Assembly (NCBI GenBank): GCA_904063045.1
Contig: CAJFCJ010000018.1
Span: 186,001-250,000 of the forward strand
Source of the DNA: Dimorphilus gyrociliatus
Taxonomy: Eukaryota; Annelida; Polychaeta; Dinophilidae
Length of the DNA stretch: 64,000 nucleotides
Direction of reading: 5' to 3'
The notes beneath the pieces were generated by a model. That model was not told the origin of the DNA, made no database searches, and was given only the letters and a program-made list of their open reading frames with translations. A program made the position numbers and the translations under genes. This document shows positions 36,286 through 48,795 of this stretch, in pieces; position 1 is the stretch's first letter, and every line of letters begins with the position of its first letter.

Positions 36286-39200
36286 TTATTTTATTTGAGT
36301 CACTCGTTGTCGCTTACTGTTCATTGATTTGGATGATGCCAATCGGCTTTGTAAGAGGGTAGCATTCGTCTGAAAGAGAATATCATGAATAAAACCCTAT
36401 TGTATTCTGACAAAATAAAACAAATATATAATATAATAAAGTGAAGATTGTGAATTTTTATAACGTTACTCTATGCCATAGTACGTTATTAAAATGAAAT
36501 TGGAGATTATACATAGAAATGCGAGGATACTAGAAGTGTAAAATTATTTTTAAATAGGTTTTAAACTCACTTCCGTCAAACCAGTCATAACATTCGGCCG
36601 GGAACACTTAAATTTAAAAGCGGAGGAAGTGAGCGTATAAAGAAGCGGATTAAGAGCCGAGTTGACCGGTAAAACGAATATAGCAATCCATGCGTAGGCG
36701 CGCGAATTTATTGACGCTCGATTGAGCGCCGTCACTTTTAAGCCGATTACAGGCAGCCAACAAGCCAAATTCGTGAGCACGATAAAGGCAAACCTTCTAG
36801 CCAGTCGAACCTCTCTTCCGTGACCACTGCTCGAAATTGAAGCTGAGGACCGCCTTATAGCTGTATACATTTTCAGATAAACAATTGATACTAGCATGGA
36901 ACATAATAAAGTTGTTGCCAGAAAAGTTCCAGCAGAATAACGCCAGCCTACTGCTCTTGGTTCATGTATATATAGAGGAAGACAAGCTCCATTGTTTGTG
37001 TAATAGGTGGTAGAAAAATAATCTGTTAATTGTGGTATAAGAGGCATGATTACAAGAATTCCTACTACGGTCCAGATAATAACAGTAAAGGCTTGAAGCG
37101 TCGTAAAATTTCTTGAAAGAGTTTGCAACGGTCTCTCTACGCTCACAAGTCTTTCCATGGATATTAGGCCAATAAAAAAGGCAGATGCTAAATAAGAGGA
37201 AGTTGTAAGCAGACCACATACAGTGCAGGTTGAACTGTTTCTCCAGCGCTTCTGCATTGACAGATAATGTCCTCTAAACAAAGCATCCTGAACGGCCAAT
37301 ATAAATAAATATATTCCCATAAGCATATCGGCGACGGCCAGATGGACGATTAAAAGACTGTGACCTCTTCCACGACTAATCTTCCTCATAGATCGAATGC
37401 GACTGACAATTACCCTCATGTTACCGACCACACTTAGAATAGATACTATCCAAACGCATACTCGTAGCACAGGAGATGCTAAAAGATTTTTGTGATTTGA
37501 TATACCATCTCCTCTGGGATAGCATTTTCTGACATGTAAAGCTAAAGAGCACATGTGAAAATGGGGTAGATATCTAGTCAATAATAAAATAAAACAAGTT
37601 AGGTTAATTCAGTAAGAAATCATACATATCAGTAAGTTTCTCGAGCGGAGAAAAAACATCTTCGTTCACCAAATTTTCTAAATCATTGTTTCGTAGATCT
37701 CTGATGTAATTTATTAAATTATTACGGTTGGCCTTTCTTTTACTAAACTCTCCTATAGTGGTGGCTAGGAGACCACCAAAGAGAATTAATAAAATAGCAT
37801 ATCAAGATAAGCAGCTCCGACTAAAGAGCAGCTTCCCTTTCTATATTATGCATATTTATTATGTTTAAAGATAATATTTAAATTATTATGAAAAATTCAT
37901 ATTCTTCAAATTAAAAGTATTACGTGATAAAATTAGTAAACTATCAGTATTATTATTATTGTTATTGATAGAATTCGTCAACTAAAAAACGAAATAATAT
38001 TATTACTTGGCACTTTTATGTTTTTAAAAGCAATCAACGAAGTGTTTCATAGAATTCGCATCTTTAACATGCTTTATACATTGTACGATAAAATTTCAAA
38101 TAGCTTTAGTTAAAAATAACTTCAGAGTCGATAAAATGTAACAGCATATTAAAGTATTCTCATCTATTGTTATAACTTCATATAAAATATCATAATTTCC
38201 TTTAACTATCCAATAATCTTTTCATTTTATAAATGCTAAAAATAGAAAAGAAGAGCTATTTACAAAGATTTGAGGTTTTCTAAAGATGCAAAAGTTGAAG
38301 GCTTTAAGTAGCTAATCATGTTTTCTGAAATATTCCTGTTTGGAAGATAACAAATTTTTCAAGAAAATTGACTTGTTTAACTGATACTTTAAAACATGTT
38401 AATACATACAGGGCTTCCAAGTAGGTTAAGTTTTTAAATAAGTATTCCAAGGTTGTAAGTGAATTTCTAGCCAGAGATCTGAAAAGTAGCAACATTTTAT
38501 ATCACTTTATTTACTAGTATTGAAATACTAGCAATTGGGATAACTTAGGTATCATCGTAAAAGCATCTTTTGCTATTTTCAAAATTTCATTGGAGTTGAG
38601 CCATCTGGAATTACATAGGGAATTTATTGATTGAATTTTTACAAGTCTAATAACTTTTGACTGAGTGAGGTCGACGCCTTTTAAGTACTTGATCAGAATC
38701 AACATACTAATATATACTGTATATATATAGTATATATATGTATTAGTACATAGTACATACACATATGTCTGTCACTATATATTTGATGAATAAAATGTGT
38801 AAATAAAAACATGCTAAATTGTTATTAATACATTGTTTAATATAAAAGAGAAGTAAACTCATATATTATGCAAATATCAAAATGTTCATAATGTAAGTTT
38901 ACATTTTTAAGTGAATATTTGTCGTAGCATTCATGAATACTTACAAATCTACCAAATTTTCAAGGCCATAAAATACCTTTTCACCAATATACTCAAGTTT
39001 ATTATCGCCTAAAAATCTAAGACAAAAATATAGATTAATGCCTTGTATTTTATGTATCTAATATGTCTTATTAATAAGGTTTCATTAATTTTTTTTTACT
39101 TACAAATGCTCAAGGGAAGTAAGACCGTAAAAAACTCCACTATCCAAACTTTGTATGTTATTATTGTCCAGTTTTCTAGACGAATAAAGAATTCTAAAGT

Positions 39201-41068
39201 TTTGAACAGATTTTTAGAATTACACTAGTATTACAGAGAAATGAGATGATTTAAATTCTTAAAAGTATTCGGATGTATATATTTTATCCTATTTCTCGAT
39301 AAATCTCTGTAGAGTAATTGAATTTATTAACAAAGTCAAGCTTTAAATAAATATAAAATACACACAAAATTTTTAGTTGCTTTGTAAAAGTAAATAATCT
39401 CGGTTGAACTTTTGAAATGTTGTTGTTATGAAGGTATCTGGAAGAGCGTTGATTTATTATTGTAAACAGTATAAATGAACCCTATTGCACTTACAAATAT
39501 TGTAGGGATGCAGCAGAGGAAAAGGAATTGTCTTCTATGAAGTCAATCATATTATTCATAATCGTTCTACAGGAGAGTAAAGATTATACTTAAGAACTAT
39601 TATTATTCTAAAAAAAAAGATCAATTTAACTTACAACTTTTGAATATTTGGAATGTATTGTAGATATTTGAAGGTGATATGCTGCAGTCTATTGCCGGAA
39701 ATGTCACTACGTGAGGAAAATGCTTTAATTTTAATTAGATGTGAAAAATAGCTTACTGACAGAGATTTCACGTCCTCGTTTAGAACAGGTAAACTTGTCC
39801 AATTCAAATTTGCACACATGAGGGTAAAACCACAGCAAATGCACTGTTCCGTAGAGTTCTGTAAGTCTGGCAAAATTCAAATTGATTCAACAGACTTCTG
39901 CTTGTAGAATATTGCGATAAATGTGATAATTAATCAAACATAATTGACGGATGATTGAAAAAAAAGATTTCTTTTTAACGCAATTGCAAAATAATTCAAG
40001 AACTCAATCACATGGTTGAAATATTTTATGTAAACTGTAGTTTATATATCTCATTCGATTATTATACTACGTTCAACTATTGAAATATCAATACTAAATT
40101 AATTTAGAAAATTAATATTTTGCTATGTTAAATTAATTTTCATACAGGAGAAAAAATATACATACAACATGGCGCCTTCGAGCAATCTTGCCTATCGGCA
40201 CTGGGTCTTTTTGGGAAAAGAGCGTCTATCATTTTGTCTTCAAACAAGTCGCCTGTAAACAAATCTAAATAGAATATTTATCTAGAGTTGTAACAATAGA
40301 AATAATATATTGATAGTAAAACAATTGTGTACCGCAATCCAATTCGTCCGATCCATCATCACAATTTTTAACTCCATCGCATATTTTACGACGCTCAACG
40401 CAGTACGAAGTCAAATTTGAGCAGACGAAACTTCCTAATGGGCACAAGCTTTCTACACCTGATAAACAAATTTATAACGTATTAAATGCCTATTTGTAGA
40501 GCAGCACATATACGTGCATTACCTCTACATAAATTTATCTACTATTTGAATGAAAAATACGATTTGGGACAGAGCCACCACGCCCGTCTGCGAAAGGGCG
40601 TTTCATGATTGAGTGACGATCCAATCGCTGTGTAAATTATCAAACAGGCAAATAATAGACATCAATTACGCCGATTATCTCAGATTTTTACCATAGAGAG
40701 TATGTTTTAAGCACAACATGAAGTCTCACTTAAATTTTTATAGAAAAAAATTTTTCTACAAGAGCCAAATCTAATCCTTTCAGACTGCTGACTCACACAT
40801 AAATTGAGACTTAACTAGAAATCTGATAAATTTATCACATGTATTCGAAATGATTAAACATTATAAAGTTGCAGTTGCTGAGCAGTGCAAGATGTTTTAG
40901 CATCTGGATTAAGTACTATTGTATATAAAATTAAAAATATCTAGTTAGTTTAATTTTCTGGTAAAGTTTTACTCATAACTATCAGCTTGTTTTTAAATTA
41001 GATTTGCCATGAAACTTACTTTGAAAAGATGGAAAAAGGATCAAACTGAGGAATACGAACGGCTTCAT
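36286..41068 (-). CDS. Relaxin-receptor-like LGR (LDLa + LRR + 7TM GPCR)
   Basis: Sixteen exons: 41020–41068, 40333–40458, 40166–40252, 39761–39866, 39635–39706, 39495–39566, 39366–39437, 39235–39306, 39104–39175, 38945–39016, 38533–38604, 38410–38478, 38264–38335, 37626–37700, 36571–37573, 36286–36369; 724 aa. Exon 1 is a signal peptide. Residues ~22–59 are an LDL-receptor class A module (CxxxxFxC...CDDGSDELDC). Ten LRRs each occupy a single exon, mostly 72 nt, always phase 2. The 7TM exon opens with the hinge CYPRGDGISNHKNLLAS typical of RXFP1/2 and Drosophila LGR3/LGR4 and contains NGACLPL in loop 2 and NSALNPLLYTLT in TM7. The TM3 end reads MER rather than DRY/ERW. RXFPs bind relaxin-family peptides and signal through Gs; the LDLa is needed for activation. 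The last exon was found past a good donor (GTGAGT) and adds a basic tail. Exon 11 appears to use a GC donor. Confidence 0.9.
38704..38757. repeat. TA/GTA-rich microsatellite in an LGR intron
   Basis: Imperfect alternating TA with palindromic segments, about 54 bp, in an intron of the LGR gene. Confidence 0.7.
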
Positions 41069-41393
41069 AATTTGCTCTAGCCTTCCAAGCGTCTATTTTC
41101 TAAGGGCGACCTCTGGCGTTATATCGCATAGTTTTGGCGCGCAAATAGACTATAATCGATGCAGCAACAATTTGCTAGAATTCGATTTCGTTATGGAAAG
41201 GAGCGAATGTCAATAGAAGAGTGTTCAGAAAGGACTGTTTGAATGGTTTTATGCACAGAGTGACTTCCGTTCGAATATTTATTCAAGGTAATGCAGAAAA
41301 ACTATGTTACATTATAGTAAACAGGCCTACATTTAACTTAAAAAATTCAGCTACTATTTGAAAGCTGCTTTTTCTTAGCTAAGTCTTCGATCT

Positions 41394-43985
41394 TCAGAGC
41401 GTTGATGCAATATGCTGTTGTAAAGAAATATTGATATTAGTTGACATATTAAATTTTTATGTACCAATTATCATTAAATTGATCTAAAAGAGCTATTCAT
41501 GTAATTATTATCATTTAAGGTCGATCGAAGACAATTCGTTAGTAATTATGATATTTAGAAGATTTCTTGACATTTAAAAATTTTAGGACTAAGTAAAGAA
41601 ATTGCTCACTAGAACTATTTCAAAATCTTGATCCGAAAGTTTTAATCTCGTCATTTTTTGGGATCGACTCATTAAACCTTTAGTTGCATTTCCAGTGCTA
41701 TGAATATGAGCCTTGCTAATGTATTCCTGCATTATACTGAAAAGAGTAATAAGTAAAATAGCAGTTCCCTGTTTTGCTAATAATAATCGCTTACCTCAGT
41801 AAGTAATTTGAGAAAGCTTCATTACTTTGAAAAGTCTTTGACTTTATTTGGGCTTCTTTTAGCTTTCCAGCCTGATGAAGATGTAAAAAGAAACCTGTTA
41901 TTTCTAATATCATTAAATTTATGTGCCATCTAACGAATATTTACTCTAATGAAATATTGTACTAAGTTAGAGAATAGTAAGTAAATCTAATCTTCAATGA
42001 ATAGTTTTTATGAAGCTTCAATGGGCAAGCTTTGTAAGAAAAAAGCATTCTTTCGTACTTACATAATATTTTGAAACATTTGATCGATTTTGATCAGCAT
42101 CGAAAAAGAAGCAAATTTTCTGAAAACGTTCGCCAATTTCTATAATTTTCCCAGGATACCGTAATACACCAAGCAATTGGAAGCCTTCATCGATGAAATT
42201 CTCGACGCTAAATAAATTTTCAATTTGCTTTACTCTCTTCGAATGACTGAAATAGCAGGAAATTTGGTGTTAAGTCACATCTTGCGAAGAGTATTCTTAG
42301 AAGTAAATCAGATCACCTTGAATGTGGAAGTATACCAATGCTTAATGAACACAATAAATTCTTCAAACGTTTTTCGTCGTTGGAAATAATAATCAAGACT
42401 TTTCCAATTAACAGTGAATACATAAGGTCCGCAAAACATGAAGATGTTTTTGCAAAATGAAGTAAATTAGAATCGCTTATCCAACGATTTTCATTTTTGT
42501 CAAAATTTAAAGGTTTACAAATCCTCAAATATACATCTTCTTCAGGCATTGAAAAAGTCTAAAAAATAAAACGTTTAGATATATTCACGGCTACTACTAT
42601 CAGAGGAATTAAATCAAACTTTGTGTAAAGATTGCAAAACAGATAAAACTTGATTGAATTTTGGACATATAACATTCAAGGGTCTAAGGTGTTCTGCCAA
42701 TTCTTTTTTCTTTATGATCTTGTGAGTAAAGCTTGAATTGAACATTTTCCTCTGTTTTCCAACAGTCATTTCTTTCCCTAATTTTTGCTTAAAGAATAAA
42801 ATAAGTTTAAATTACGACTAGATTACACTTAAAAGTTTTTCTATACCATTTTCTTTACAAAGGAGTCAGCAATGATGTAAATCTCCGTTAAGGTATCCTT
42901 TACGGAGCTTACAGAATATTTGCTCAATTTTTGTTTTTCATTTTCAGATAAATTGGCACTTTTTTCTTCACACTCTACAAGTTCTTTAAGGAGTTAATAA
43001 ATGGTAATTCTATTTGGATAGCACATGACAAAAAATGTAAATACCAAGGGTATATTCTAAGTTGGTAATAAATTCTTGTAATTCTTTATCAAAGGTTTCA
43101 CCATTAGATTCATACATTATTCTTATTCCATCTTTTAAATAGGTATTAGTTATGATCGAGTAATAATTAAATAGCTTTCTGGAAGGACATTATGTTTTAA
43201 AACAAATCCAATTTTTTTGAAATTTTTGACATGACTTTACCTTCTATGACGAGATATATAACCAATGCAATAGGGTCTTACGAATCCTCTTGCCTCCACA
43301 TCATATAAAGTAACATGCTCAACCTTTTCAAGTCGGTAAGGAGATAAAATTTAATTAAAAATCTATCGACTTAAAAATATATTAATTTACCAAAGCATAC
43401 AAGCCCAGCTTGTTTTCTGTTAGAAACATTTGCATTTCTGTTCCGCTCTGTTCCGAAGTTGCTCTAATAATAATTAATATTAATCAAAAATAAAAGAGTC
43501 TAAAGTCTGATGAACAACTCATTATTTGTAAGTTTTAACATGATTCCTATATGAGTTACAAAATGATCTTTATAACCATTACTCAAAAAGCTAGCTATGA
43601 GATTAACTATAATTTATATGAACTAAGCATGAATTGACGATAGTAAAATTTGTGAAACATATAAACCTGCCTTGTTGCTGAATATCAACTGATACTATTT
43701 TTGTTACGAAATCATTAAGCAAGCTTGTATCACAATTGACGTTTTCAGGAATAGTCGCCTTTAAAAAAAAATCAATTATTAGGATCATGTTATACTGATA
43801 TTTTTTTAACTTACCACTAGCTTTGGTCCTTCTTGTTCAGAAAAGGCAGCAATTAAAACAAAATCGGTTACTTCAAAATCAAGTATAGCAGATTGTTGGT
43901 TATTGTAGTTTTGGACGTAGAACGAAGGTAGTGCTTCTTTTCCGGAATCTGAAACTCTCCTAAGGAAGGTATTGCCGTCAAACAT
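41394..43985 (-). CDS. SMCR8: SMCR8 orthologue (DENN-family autophagy regulator)
   Basis: Thirteen exons: 43815–43985, 43667–43758, 43519–43590, 43391–43463, 43241–43323, 43045–43178, 42847–42983, 42620–42787, 42317–42558, 42063–42246, 41795–41871, 41610–41736, 41394–41414; in frame, 526 aa. N-terminal longin/uDENN: DFVLIAAFSEQEGPK, then VTLYDVEARGFVRPYCIGYIS, both near-identical in pattern to vertebrate SMCR8. The middle is helical. The cDENN block reads FADLMYSLLIGKVLIIISNDE followed by LCSLSIGILP, matching the YSLLSGRTLVVLGEDE region. SMCR8 partners C9orf72 and WDR41 in a GAP complex for ARF/RAB proteins at lysosomes. It is far shorter than the 937-aa human protein, chiefly by loss of the disordered central region. 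The last 7-codon exon is the least certain piece. The start is the first in-frame ATG. Confidence 0.87.
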
Positions 43986-44019
43986 TGCCACTTTTTGGAT
44001 TTATGTGAATCTTTGTTAA
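43986..44019. promoter_or_regulatory. 34-bp divergent gap between SMCR8 and CLYBL start codons
   Basis: The two start codons face away from each other across 34 bp. Unless the real CLYBL start is the in-frame ATG at 44125, the two transcripts must overlap at their 5' ends or have almost no leaders. Confidence 0.6.
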
Positions 44020-45698
44020 ATGTGTTGTTTTCATAGGGAGGATTACAGTACTTCAAGACGCTTTAAGAGTACAACTATTCTAAACTCTCAGAGTACATTT
44101 CTGTACGGTTCCCGAAATTCGCCAATGTCCTATAGAGTTAACACACTTTTAAAATTTGGTTTTCGGCGACGGTATTGCACGAAAACGATAGAAAAATATG
44201 TACCCAGGAGAGCATTAATGTATGTACCCGGAGATGATGAAAAGAAATTGAAAAAAGTTGAATCATTGGATGTAGATTGTATAGTAATGAATTGTGAAGA
44301 TGGAGTCGCAGCAAACAGAAAAGTAGTGTATTAATTTGTGAGAAAAAAATTTAAAACGACGCCAATTAAACTACTTTTCATGCAATAACATACATGACAT
44401 GAAATATATGTGTTTATGTTCAGGAGGAAGCAAGAAGGACAATTAGGAAGGTGCTTGGAGAATTACAATTTAAGAGAGCTGAATGTGCAGTACGTGTGAA
44501 TGCTCTTTCTTCAAATTTGACCGAAGATGATCTTGGTGTTATCCTGTTGTCGGAGAGGCTTCCAGAAGCAATTGTTCTACCTAAAGTTGAAACTGTGGAG
44601 GACTTAAACCTGGTTAGTTAGTGCAGTTTAAATTCTGAACATGGTATAAATTTAATTAAACTTTTAGAAATATTGAATATAGGAGGATTGAATTAGTTAT
44701 CTTAATATCAATATTTGCTAATTTCCGATTATGTTTTATTAGTTCGAAAGTATGACAAGGTTCAAACTACGTGACCGAAAACTTCAGAATCCATTTCGAT
44801 TGATTTTTATGATAGAGAGCGCGATTGGATTGATTAACATGAAAGATATAGCGAAAGCTGCCAATTCTCTCCGTGAAAGAGGAGTTTTTTGTGCAGAAGC
44901 CGTAATATTTGGAAGCGATGACTTTATCGCAGACATTGGTTTGACATTTCTATTACATTATTTCTGAGATGCAATTTTACAATCCATTTAGGGGCATCAA
45001 AGGAGGAAAATTTGGCGAACCTAGTCTATGTTCGGCAGAAAATTGTTACAATTGCTAAGGCATTTAATTTACAAGCCATTGACGCAGTCCATATAAATCT
45101 TAAAGGTAAAACTATTATCTTAACATGGACGAATATCTTCTCAGACATTAATTGGAAATTATACTTTTCTTAAGACGACTTAGGTTTAAAAACTATAAGT
45201 GAAGAAGGAGCTGCACTAGGTTTTACTGGAAAACAAGTTATCCATCCAGCTCAAATTGATATTGTCCAAAAGGCTTTTTCACCCTCGGAGGAGAAAGTTA
45301 ATGAAGCAAAGCGTTTGATAGAAGCTTACAATGAACATCAGCTCTCCGGAAAGGTAAAAGTACCCAATTTCATTAGCATACAATGTATAGTCTAGATTCA
45401 TTAACCTAATGGTAAACATAAATCAAGTTTTGCCCAATGATTCATGTTATCATTAACAATAGCTGGTGACAAGAACTCATAAATATATATATATATACAT
45501 GTATATATATTAGTACGTATTTGTTATTTATTATCAATGTCATTATGTATCACATGTTGTAATATTTAAATATTATTGCATCGTCTTTTTTGATTTTTTT
45601 AGGGTGCTTTCACTTTTCGCCAGAAAATGATCGATAGGCCCCTGCTACTGCAAGCAGAACAACTGATATCGATGAGTGAGGCTTTAAAGTTATCTTAA
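44020..45698 (+). CDS. CLYBL: Citramalyl-CoA lyase, mitochondrial (CLYBL)
   Basis: Six exons: 44020–44322, 44424–44612, 44743–44938, 44992–45105, 45184–45353, 45603–45698; 355 aa. After a basic N-terminal presequence comes the HpcH/HpaI lyase barrel: YVPRRALMYVPGDDEKKLKK, CEDGVAANRK (acidic metal/CoA region), AVRVNALSS, LPKVET, MIESAIGLINM (catalytic-strand Glu), VIFGSDDF (metal-binding Asp), RQKIVTIAKAFNLQAIDAV and GFTGKQVIHPAQI. These correspond closely to human CLYBL, which splits citramalyl-CoA into acetyl-CoA and pyruvate and protects vitamin B12 from itaconyl-CoA. Two starts are possible: 44020, or 44125, which gives a more conventional mitochondrial presequence (MSYRVNTLLKFGFRRRYC). 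A poly(A) signal AATAAA follows at 45735, 37 bp after the stop. Confidence 0.94.
45484..45515. repeat. TA microsatellite in a CLYBL intron
   Basis: Short (TA)n with an internal ATACATGTAT palindrome, in the last CLYBL intron. Confidence 0.7.
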
Positions 45699-45734
45699 AA
45701 AGCAACTATTTTCTAAAATTTGACACAAATTCTG

Positions 45735-45740
45735 AATAAA
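45735..45740 (+). terminator. CLYBL poly(A) signal
   Basis: Canonical AATAAA a few dozen bases after the CLYBL stop codon. Confidence 0.6.
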
Positions 45741-47571
45741 AGGCAATAATTACTAATCTAAATATTTTTTTTTTAAATAATACTACATTTAAGATTAATA
45801 TATTAGTAAAATAACTTAGACTGAAACTAATCTAAGCTGTCATCAAAGACAAGAGATTCAAATTTAATTCATGACGTCTCCACAACCTTGTGAATTACCA
45901 CTGGGATCTTTAGCTGGTTAACGTAAATTTATCGATATGCATCAAATGCTATTTTTATACACAAAGTGTTTTACTTAAATTTTGAGGCATCAGACTTATT
46001 ATATAACATATAATAGCATGGCAGTGAAATAGCTTATGATTGGAAGAACACAGGAAATATCGCTAATTAGCCTCAATTTTTATAATGATTTGAATTTTTT
46101 TTACAGAAATTATAAGTTTTATTTCGATAGTAGCATGTTTCAATATTTCCAACTTTCAAAATCTATTTTTATTTTCGAATTATGTAAGTAGTGGCCTGGA
46201 ATTCATTTTAAACTCAATTAAAATAATAAGGTAAAAGAATATGACCGAACTAAAATATTCATAAGGTACAAACAGTCGATAGATTTTATAGTTGTAGGAC
46301 GACCAAGCAAAAAGGGAAAAAACTTGAACAAACTATTTGCTTACAGGAAATATAGATATAGAAATATTAAGATAATTTATATTGTATTTAAGAGCATAAA
46401 TATATAAATATAGGTATAGTCAGTCGTAATTGATTATTCTAAACGAAATCCTAGCCTGCAGAGAAATTTTTGTATCTTGAACTTAAAAGAACTTTATTTC
46501 AGCAGTAAACTTTTATTAGTAAATTTTTAACTTTGTTTTTAATAAGTAATAGGTTGTTATTTTGAGACAGTTAGGAGGATTGGCTGTTGAATACATTTTT
46601 ATAATAAATTATAAGCATGTGAAAGATTATATTTATGTGTGTTTACTGCTCAGGATACCGAAAGGAAGTTATATGACAAGGCACTCTGTCGTATCCCTTG
46701 TGACTCAAGTAGATTAATATGTCTTTAGGTTATTTCTTCTTCTGGAAAATCAATGACTAAAGGAGTTCGGCTTTTGCATTGAAAAATATCTCTAGATATA
46801 TCAGAATTTAAAATAAAAAATTGTTCACGAAAAGACGAGTAAAATAATTATAAAAAGAATCTTTTAGAAATAGAGCCAAAAATATTTTACTCTTAAATAC
46901 TATACAACTTTAAACACATAAAAAACTCATTTAGACAAGGCAACAAATAAACATGATGATTCTTAATATAGGTGATTAGAAATTTAAAAACTTCCTATAA
47001 ATCCTGAAAGTATATAAAACATCGCAAAACCATACCAAAATTATACCATCCCATAACCAGTGAAACAGCTTCTTCTATGGGCGGATGAATCATTAATAAT
47101 AACCTTATGTTCGAATTTTACGCAGAATTGAAGTTTTTGCCCTATAATCCCCATTTAGTTTTTGATAGCGATCTTCTGACCTGATAAAAGGTGAGTTCAA
47201 ACATTAAGTTTTTCCATAAATGTTTATAAATACATACCTTAAATAGCTGCATCAGTAAGATCGCAGAAAGATACACAAATTCAAGTTAATGAAATTGGGG
47301 CAATAGTTCTTTATACAACAATTACGATAAAAATAGACTAGAATGTGCCGAAAAGTACTTAATAAAAACGTACTAAATAAAATTGTGTTGACAAGAACAT
47401 GCATTTATTCATGCACCAAAATCTCAATGCCAAAATACATTTGACAATATTAAAAACACTCACAGTCTTAACGCTTTGCAGTTACAGTCTTGCATCGGTG
47501 AACTTCTATAAATGTTAATGTAGCCACATGCATATATAAATAAATGCAAAATAACTATTGCACTGATTATC
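45741..47571. other. Mostly noncoding; possible last exon of the minus-strand gene
   Basis: 1.8 kb of AT-rich sequence. The only coding-looking piece is 46725–46770 on the minus strand: acceptor AATGCAAAAG, then 15 codons to a stop, in the right phase to follow the consensus donor (AG|GTGAGA) at 47573. See the next gene. Confidence 0.35.
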
Positions 47572-48795
47572 TCACCTAGTCATATTTGAATTGAGTGATG
47601 AGTGAGAGAATGTTGACTCCGTTTGAGTGGAAGCCGACGAAATACAATGCTGATTTCGCAATTGCTTTTTCAAAAGTTCATTCTCTTTTTCTAGTTCATG
47701 AATTCTCCTCTCCCTATCGAGGTATCCTTCTAAATCCTCCGATTCATTTAAGCACCTCTTTAATTTCAAAAGTAGCGTTTTTAACCCAGTAACATCGCTG
47801 ACGACATGATTATAAATAGAAGCATCTAGTTCAATAGAATTATGGGGACTCTCAGCCATAGGGGGTGGAAAAGAAAACGTTCTTCCTGTTCTCCTATAAA
47901 AGAACAACTATTATTTAATATTATAATTTCGTAAGTACTCAATAAACTACCTTGTACTTATAGAAGAAGCATGATTGTCTATTACTGCGGAAGACCCATT
48001 TGTGTAAGTTGATATTTCTCCAACATCGTCATAGTCATCCATTAGATCATCAGAATTCAAAGTCAAATCCTCAGCTTGAGCTAATGGCGGTAATGGCTTT
48101 TTTACTTCTGTTTTGGATGAATTTTTCAGATTATGCGTTTCAGCTACAAATACATTATCGTCCGCAGACTTTTTCAACGAAAGTTCTTTTGGCCGAATAA
48201 TAGCAGGCTTTGATATAGTTGTCTTTAGCGGTTTCAATTTTGATTGAAACGTTTCTCTCTGACTGTTATCTTTAGCAACATTTTTTTCTACTGTTGTTTC
48301 TTTTTCTTTGTTGAGTGGAAGACGTTTCTCATCACGACTAGATTTTGCATGAACTTTTGATAGGCTAGTCGGAGATTTAAGTTTTGTATTGCACTTTAAG
48401 GGAATAGGCGCTTTTGCACTATTAGAGTTAGATGAAACGGAGTTCTTAGCTGACTTTCCAAATGAAAATAACTTGGATATTGATTTTATTCTCGATTTGC
48501 TTCCGTTATTCTTGGCTTTTGAAGGTTCTTTTATAGAATCAACTGAGGTATTTTCACTTAAAGTTTCTTTGCTGCATGCAGTCATGGAACTAGCATCATC
48601 AATCATTTTTATTTCAGTTTCAGGTATGAATGCATTTTTTGTATTGGATTTGCTATCTCCGTTATCTTTCAGTCTATGAAGTGCTGTTTTGGGAGCAGGG
48701 AGGCGTGATTTAGGTTTTACCAATTTTGACTGGCGGCTATTCGCAATTTCCATATAAGACGTATTTTTCTTCTCCATGCTGGGGTTACAGCCCAT
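47572..48795 (-). CDS. Ser/Lys-rich protein with C-terminal coiled coil
   Basis: Two exons, 47951–48795 and 47572–47893 (phase 2 join), 388 aa if it ends at the TGA at 47572. Residues 1–280 are disordered, rich in Ser, Lys, Asn and Pro, with several basic clusters (KSRIKSISKLFSFGKSAK). Residues ~300–370 hold a conserved-looking block, VVSDVTGLKTLLLKLKRCLNE, and a heptad-rich segment (HELEKENELLKKQLRNQ). This layout resembles the CCSER1/2 family of coiled-coil serine-rich, microtubule-associated proteins, but the match is from memory and weak. The stop codon lies within a perfect donor (ACTAG|GTGAGA), so the exon may instead splice to 46725–46770, replacing the end by 15 residues. MGC at the start could be N-myristoylated. 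Confidence 0.65.

Noticed and set aside
40540-40620. GC-rich patch that might be a small RNA gene
   Set aside because: No tRNA or snRNA features could be built by eye; it lies within an LGR intron.
47595-48679. Plus-strand frames over the coiled-coil gene
   Set aside because: Antisense shadows. The minus strand carries a continuous two-exon frame with good splice sites.
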